Origin: Gammaproteobacteria bacterium UBA3532
Lineage (GTDB): Bacteria > Pseudomonadota > Gammaproteobacteria > Enterobacterales > UBA3532
Assembly: GCA_002376965.1 (NCBI GenBank)
Contig: DFOV01000043.1
Location: 1-10,396 of the forward strand
Direction of reading: 5' to 3'
DNA: 10,396 nt
The notes under the pieces were generated by a model. The model had not been told where the DNA came from. It saw only the letters and a program-made list of their open reading frames with translations, and did no database searches. The translations under genes and the position numbers were made by a program. Shown one piece after another: positions 5,761 to 10,396 of this stretch (position 1 is the stretch's first letter; every line of letters starts with the position of its first letter).

Positions 5761-8700
5761 TAATGCACTGGGCGGCTTTCGCTTACAGCGTTTTTCAGTA
5801 CTCAACTGGGGGACATTCGACCAAAAAATCTGGCAACTAACGCCTGAACAGCAAAACAGCCTGCTGACAGGCAATATTGGCAGCGGTAAATCCACCTTGA
5901 TCGATGCCCTGACCACATTACTGGTTCCGACACGCAAACTGGCATTCAACAAGGCGGCAGGGGCGATTGGAAAAGAGCGCTCGCTTGAGTCCTACTTTCA
6001 CGGCTTTTATACCTCTCAACAAGACGATATGGGCAAAGCCCGCGCGGTGGGCTTACGTCAAAACACGCATTATTCGGTGCTGTTAGCAGAGTTTCATAGT
6101 AGCGATCTACAACAAACGGTTTGCCTGGCTCAAGTAATTTGGTTGCCACCCCATGAGAAAAAAGTTCGGCGACTATTTATCACGGCATCGGAACCTCTCA
6201 CTATTGCAGAAGACTTTCACGGTTTTGGCAATAAGATCAGCCTGCTCAAGAAGCACTTACGTAAATACAACCATATCACCCTGTTTGACAGTTTTACCCC
6301 CTATCAACAGTCATTTAGCAAACTGCTGGGGCTAGGAGCCGACGGCAAAGCGCTAGAGCTTTTCAACCAAACGATTTCCATGAAGTCGGTTAATTCTGTT
6401 ACTGACTTTGTTCGCAGCAATATGCTTGAGCAAGCCGATGTCGAAGGACAGCTGGTTGAACTGGAGCGCAACTATAACGATCTCAAACGCCTACATGATG
6501 CCGTCGTTGCAGCCAGACAAAAAGTCGAACTGCTGACCCCCATTGACGCCTATGGCAAACAGGCTCTGACAGCTTATCAGGAAAAGCAGCATTTCGAAGA
6601 CTGCCGCGAGCTCACCGATGCCTACATGGCCCAAGTGGCAACCACGCTCTATCAAGCCCGAATAGAAAAGCGCCAACATGCGCTCAAGCGCTTGGATATC
6701 CAGCTCAATACCATGGAGCAAGAAAAGCTAACACTCAACGAAAAACTGAGCCAGCTTCAGGAATCCATTCGCAACAATGGCGGTGGCCGACTGCAACAGC
6801 TTGAAAGCGATATACGCCAACTGGGTCAAATACGCGATGATAGCCGCCAGCTATGTCTCAACTATCAAAAATTAGCCGCAGAATTGGAGCTGACTACAAC
6901 GCTGACACCTGCGAATTTTATCGCTAACCTGTCTGCCGCCAAGGACAAAGCAGAAGCCTTACAAGAAAGCTTAAACACCTTTGATGATGAATTGTTTCAG
7001 TTGAAACGCGAACAGGTTGAAAAGGAACAGAAAAAAAGCGGTCTGACCGAGCAGCTAAATATCCTTGAGAAGCGCAAATCCAATATACACACCAAACAAC
7101 TCACCATTCGTGCCCAATTATGCCAACAACTGGACATTGACGAATCGCGGTTGCCCTTTGTCGGTGAGCTTATCCAGGTAAAACACAATGCCAGCTTATG
7201 GCAAGGAGCCATTGAACGCGTACTGCACAATTTTGCCCTGAGCCTTTTGGTGCCTGATGACCTGTATAGCCAAGTCTGTGACTTTGTCGAACACACCCAC
7301 CTGGGTAGTCGACTCGTCTACTACCGTATTCAGCCTTTAGAAGATTTTTATCCGTCATCGCTACCATCAAATTCTATGCTGACCAAAATCGATATTAAGC
7401 CAGACAGCGAATATTACGACTGGTTACATAAAGAACTGCAGCAGCGATTTGACTATACCTGCACCGACGATATGCAACAATTTCGACGCAGTGACAAAGC
7501 CATCACCCCCAAAGGACAGCTGAAAAGTGGTCGCATCCGCCACGAGAAAGATGATCGTCACAACATTTTAGATAAAAGCCGCTACGTTCTAGGTTGGAGC
7601 AATAAGGACAAAGTAAACCTGCTGAAAGCTCAACGCCAACAACTAGAACAAGAGATTGCCAATCTCGCTCAATCCGTTGCCGCAGCAAAAATGCAAAAAA
7701 GCCGACTGGAGCAGCTATGCCGTACAGCGCAAAACTTGGCAGAATTCGGTACCAGTTTTAGCTACGAGAAAATTGACTGGTCTGCCTACAGTAGCAAAAT
7801 TGAAGCGTTGCAAGCAGAGAAACAAACCCTGGAAAAGGCTTCCGACTTACTGATTGACCTACGCAAGCAATACGAAGACAGCAACCATTCACTGCAACAA
7901 CTGGAACAAGCTTTGCGCCAAAGCTATACCGAACAAGGGCAGAGACAGAGCGAAATTTCTGCCGACCAGCAGGCGCTAAGCGAGCAGCAGGCACTGTATA
8001 ACGCCGTCAACGAATCACTGCGCCAACGCTGTTTCCCGACCATTGATGCTTTGTATCAACAACACATAGAATCAGGCCTGCTGCGTATCAACCGCTTGGC
8101 CAACCTGACATCAGACCTGAGGACGCGGCTCAATTCCAAGGTTCAGCACCTTGAAGAAAAGCGACGAAAACGCCAAAACCAGATGATCAGTGCTATGGGC
8201 GACTTTGCCCGAGCATTTCCCAACGACGTGACCGAAGTCGACAAGTCACCGGAATCATTGCCCGAATACCAACACATGCTCAAACAGCTAAGTGAAGAAG
8301 ACCTCCCACGTCACGAAGTCCGTTTCAAGGAAATGCTCAACCGCGACACCATCCGCGCCATGGCATTGTTTCGCAGCTACTTAGACAAGCAGGAAGAGGC
8401 CATTGAAAGCCGAATTCAGCTGATCAATCAGGCACTGCACGAGCTGGATTATCAAGCAGGGACTTACATCGAAATAAACAGCCTTCCATCGCCTGATGTC
8501 GACATTCGAGACTTTAAGCACCGGCTCAAACAGTGCATCGAGTTCAGCTCCGACGACACCCTATACTCTGAAGAGAAATTCGAGCGCGTTAAAGATCTGA
8601 TTGAGCAAATGCGGAACGAGCCTAAGTGGACCGAAAAGGTGGTCGATGTTCGCTATTGGCACTTGTTTAATGTTATTGAACGTTTCCGAGAAGATGACAG

Positions 8701-9130
8701 TGAAAAAGAGTGTTACTCCGATTCAGGTGGAAAGTCTGGTGGCCAGAAAGAAAAGCTTGCCTACTCCATTCTTGCTGCAGCTATTCTGTTGCAGTATCGC
8801 TTAGTCGATATGTCATCCAATCCAAACCAACAAAAGCGTCGTTTTAATCTGGTTGTCATTGACGAAGCCTTCGCCCGCGGCTCGAAAGACAGCACACGCT
8901 TTGGCTTGGAGCTGTTCAAAAAGCTCGGCTTGCAACTTCTGCTGGTAACGCCATTGCAAAAACTGGATGTCATTGAGCACTACGTGCAACACGTTCACTT
9001 TGTTGATCAAAAAGAAAACCGCTCACTGCTACTCAATATGACGATAGAAGAATATCGCCATCGACTGGACAACCACAAAGCACGACAGCAGTATCAACAC
9101 CTCGTTGAAGAGGAACCAGAGACAACCTGA
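5753..9130 (+). CDS. jetC: JetC, SMC/MukB-like ATPase of Wadjet
   Basis: The product has 1125 residues from the ATG at 5753. The N-terminal half of the ATPase head begins GGFRLQRFSVLNWGTFD, with Walker A GNIGSGKST at 40-48 (Lys46). Long Gln/Glu/Leu-rich coiled coils run from about 265 to 455. They are interrupted by a globular hinge-like domain at about 467-615 (LPFVGELIQV, WQGAIERVLHNFALSLLVPDDLY), then resume from about 620 to 930. The C-terminal head has the ABC signature SGGKSGGQKEKLAYSIL (991-1007) and Walker B VVIDEAF with Asp1037 and Glu1038. All ATPase motifs are intact, so it should be an active motor. In known systems JetC dimers with JetA and JetB extrude DNA loops and recognise small circular DNA. 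SbcC and RecN are excluded by the DUF3375/DUF4194 partners and the MukB-like layout. Confidence 0.94.
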   Translation: MTNNALGGFRLQRFSVLNWGTFDQKIWQLTPEQQNSLLTGNIGSGKSTLIDALTTLLVPTRKLAFNKAAGAIGKERSLESYFHGFYTSQQDDMGKARAVGLRQNTHYSVLLAEFHSSDLQQTVCLAQVIWLPPHEKKVRRLFITASEPLTIAEDFHGFGNKISLLKKHLRKYNHITLFDSFTPYQQSFSKLLGLGADGKALELFNQTISMKSVNSVTDFVRSNMLEQADVEGQLVELERNYNDLKRLHDAVVAARQKVELLTPIDAYGKQALTAYQEKQHFEDCRELTDAYMAQVATTLYQARIEKRQHALKRLDIQLNTMEQEKLTLNEKLSQLQESIRNNGGGRLQQLESDIRQLGQIRDDSRQLCLNYQKLAAELELTTTLTPANFIANLSAAKDKAEALQESLNTFDDELFQLKREQVEKEQKKSGLTEQLNILEKRKSNIHTKQLTIRAQLCQQLDIDESRLPFVGELIQVKHNASLWQGAIERVLHNFALSLLVPDDLYSQVCDFVEHTHLGSRLVYYRIQPLEDFYPSSLPSNSMLTKIDIKPDSEYYDWLHKELQQRFDYTCTDDMQQFRRSDKAITPKGQLKSGRIRHEKDDRHNILDKSRYVLGWSNKDKVNLLKAQRQQLEQEIANLAQSVAAAKMQKSRLEQLCRTAQNLAEFGTSFSYEKIDWSAYSSKIEALQAEKQTLEKASDLLIDLRKQYEDSNHSLQQLEQALRQSYTEQGQRQSEISADQQALSEQQALYNAVNESLRQRCFPTIDALYQQHIESGLLRINRLANLTSDLRTRLNSKVQHLEEKRRKRQNQMISAMGDFARAFPNDVTEVDKSPESLPEYQHMLKQLSEEDLPRHEVRFKEMLNRDTIRAMALFRSYLDKQEEAIESRIQLINQALHELDYQAGTYIEINSLPSPDVDIRDFKHRLKQCIEFSSDDTLYSEEKFERVKDLIEQMRNEPKWTEKVVDVRYWHLFNVIERFREDDSEKECYSDSGGKSGGQKEKLAYSILAAAILLQYRLVDMSSNPNQQKRRFNLVVIDEAFARGSKDSTRFGLELFKKLGLQLLLVTPLQKLDVIEHYVQHVHFVDQKENRSLLLNMTIEEYRHRLDNHKARQQYQHLVEEEPETT

Positions 9131-10365
9131 TGGCCAAGCTTTTACACAGAAAAGACATTAAGACCAAGCTTGAAAAACAATGGCAACAAGGCAAGTTTCA
9201 TGTCGACTGGTTGCAAAATGCCAACCAGGAAGTAGCCGTTCGGCTGGCAAAGCCAACAGGCAAACAATGGCTACACCACTATGATGACGTCAAATACTGG
9301 CTTGATGATATACAGCACTATGAACGACTTAGCGGCGTTGTGATCGCAAAACAGGATATTCAATACCAAGCGGTTGGAATGCAGCGACTCCCGGTAACGA
9401 TTCATTTCACCCACATGGAAGCACTGGCACGCTATCTGGGAAGATGGCAAGAATGGCAGCTATTCCTGCGTAATGCCAACCTCACTCAGGAACAACTGCC
9501 TCAACTCATCCCTTGGCTGTTAACTCATATAACGACCATCATCCAATATGCGCAAAGCTGGCCCAAACTGATCAAAGTCTGCCAATACTTTATCCAAAAT
9601 CCCAACCCAGATTGCTATATGCGCCAATTGGATATTCAAGGCATCGACACCAAGTTCATCGAACAGCATAAAGGCGTATTACGCAACCTTCTGAATACAT
9701 TGCTACCCAACGAAGCGATACAACACCCTACCGAGACGCTGAATGAACACGGTTTTGAGAAGCGTTTTGGCCTGCGCTACGAAGAACCGCAAATTCGTTT
9801 CCGGCTACTTGATCCGCTGATGTATGACGACTTCTCCGGCCTCAGCGATTTGACCATTCCACTAAGCCAGTTTAAAGCGCTGGATATCCTTATCGACACA
9901 GTCTACATCACCGAAAACAAGCTCAATGGTTTAACCTTTCCCTCAGTAAACAATGCAATGGTCATTTTCGGGCTGGGATATGGTATTCAGGCACTAAAAG
10001 ACATCCGTTGGCTAAACCGCTGCCAAATCTACTACTGGGGTGACATTGATAGCCACGGCCTCGCCATGCTATCTCAGTGGCGCAGCTACTACCCTAACAG
10101 CCGTTCTTTGTTAATGGATCAGGATACATTACTTTCATGCCAAGAATTCTGGGGAGAAGAGCCGGGGCATAAACAGTGCCCAGCAGCAGAACTCGCTCAC
10201 CTAACCGCGCCAGAACTTCAGCTTTTCCATGATCTGAAAAGCCATAAATGGCAGCCGGATTTACGGCTTGAACAAGAACGCATTCCTTATGATCGGGTAT
10301 TGACGGCTGTGCGCTCCACTATTGGATTTAAGCCAGGCGTACTCTTAAACTCCCCGCGAAATTAG
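9130..10365 (+). CDS. jetD: JetD, TOPRIM-type nuclease subunit of Wadjet (DUF3322 + DUF2220)
   Basis: The product has 411 residues. The start codon shares one base with the jetC stop (TGATG), implying stop-restart translation. Residues about 5-190 fit DUF3322, the arm and winged-helix part (WLQNANQEVAVRLAKPTGKQWL, HFTHMEALARYLGRWQEW). Residues about 205-400 fit DUF2220, a TOPRIM fold related to topoisomerase VI subunit A. Its presumed metal-binding acids are Glu262 in VYITENKLNGLTFP and Asp305 and Asp307 in YYWGDIDSHGLAML. JetD acts as a dimer that nicks and cleaves plasmid DNA once JetABC has reeled it in. The key acidic residues are present, so it is predicted to be active. The gene ends 31 nt before the window edge, with no terminator visible, so further operon genes cannot be excluded. 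Confidence 0.93.
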   Translation: MAKLLHRKDIKTKLEKQWQQGKFHVDWLQNANQEVAVRLAKPTGKQWLHHYDDVKYWLDDIQHYERLSGVVIAKQDIQYQAVGMQRLPVTIHFTHMEALARYLGRWQEWQLFLRNANLTQEQLPQLIPWLLTHITTIIQYAQSWPKLIKVCQYFIQNPNPDCYMRQLDIQGIDTKFIEQHKGVLRNLLNTLLPNEAIQHPTETLNEHGFEKRFGLRYEEPQIRFRLLDPLMYDDFSGLSDLTIPLSQFKALDILIDTVYITENKLNGLTFPSVNNAMVIFGLGYGIQALKDIRWLNRCQIYYWGDIDSHGLAMLSQWRSYYPNSRSLLMDQDTLLSCQEFWGEEPGHKQCPAAELAHLTAPELQLFHDLKSHKWQPDLRLEQERIPYDRVLTAVRSTIGFKPGVLLNSPRN

Positions 10366-10396
10366 AGTATAAACCTTAGTGATCCCCTCATAATCA

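Noticed and set aside
3677..10365. Chromosomal condensin (MukBEF/MksBEF) or SbcCD repair operon
   Set aside because: The fourth gene is a DUF3322/DUF2220 TOPRIM protein and the first two are DUF3375 and DUF4194 types, which together specify Wadjet; no SbcD-like phosphoesterase is present.
1..10396. CRISPR array, tRNA genes, IS elements or integrase
   Set aside because: No regularly spaced repeats, cloverleaf-like sequence, transposase-like frame or flanking direct repeats were seen on either strand.

Overview
The window looks like a chromosomal segment from a gammaproteobacterium, probably a free-living or aquatic one. The main evidence is an NsrR repressor paired with NnrS, preceded by a classic gammaproteobacterial NsrR-type operator, together with moderate GC content and strong AGGAGG-type ribosome binding sites. 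The genus cannot be read from the sequence alone. No tRNA, rRNA, IS element, integrase or CRISPR array is visible.

Left part (1-1231, minus strand): a nitric-oxide response operon. nsrR encodes an Rrf2-family Fe-S repressor. It is followed after 15 nt by nnrS, a multi-pass membrane protein cut off by the left window edge. A near-perfect 29-bp palindrome overlaps the best promoter upstream of nsrR, so the operon is probably autoregulated by NO through NsrR.

Middle part (1232-3449): a roughly 220-nt intergenic stretch carries a large nested inverted repeat that may be a structured RNA or 5' leader. It is followed by a small predicted lipoprotein of unknown function on the plus strand. A convergent minus-strand gene encodes a HEAT-like / UPF0149 (YecA-like) / SEC-C metal-binding protein. 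A GC-rich 12-bp stem separates the two converging genes.

Right part (3450-10396, plus strand): a complete four-gene operon, jetA-jetB-jetC-jetD. It matches the Wadjet anti-plasmid defence system, the MukBEF-like condensin with a dedicated TOPRIM nuclease (also called JET or EptABCD), and looks like type I. JetA (DUF3375) is the kleisin/MukF-like subunit and JetB (DUF4194) the MukE/KITE-like subunit. JetC is the SMC/MukB-like ATPase, with Walker A, signature and Walker B motifs intact. JetD (DUF3322 + DUF2220) is the nuclease, with its acidic TOPRIM residues present. The genes are separated by 2 nt, overlap by 8 nt and overlap by 1 nt in turn, which suggests one translationally coupled transcript. 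In known Wadjet systems the JetABC complex extrudes DNA loops, senses small circular DNA and lets JetD cut it, which removes plasmids. The system is divergently transcribed from the SEC-C gene. The roughly 230-nt region between the two start codons holds candidate promoters and an 8-bp inverted repeat abutting a consensus TATAAT.

The defence system is a known type. The less explained elements are the nested hairpin upstream of the lipoprotein gene, the inverted repeat at the jetA promoter and the domain fusion in the divergent neighbour.
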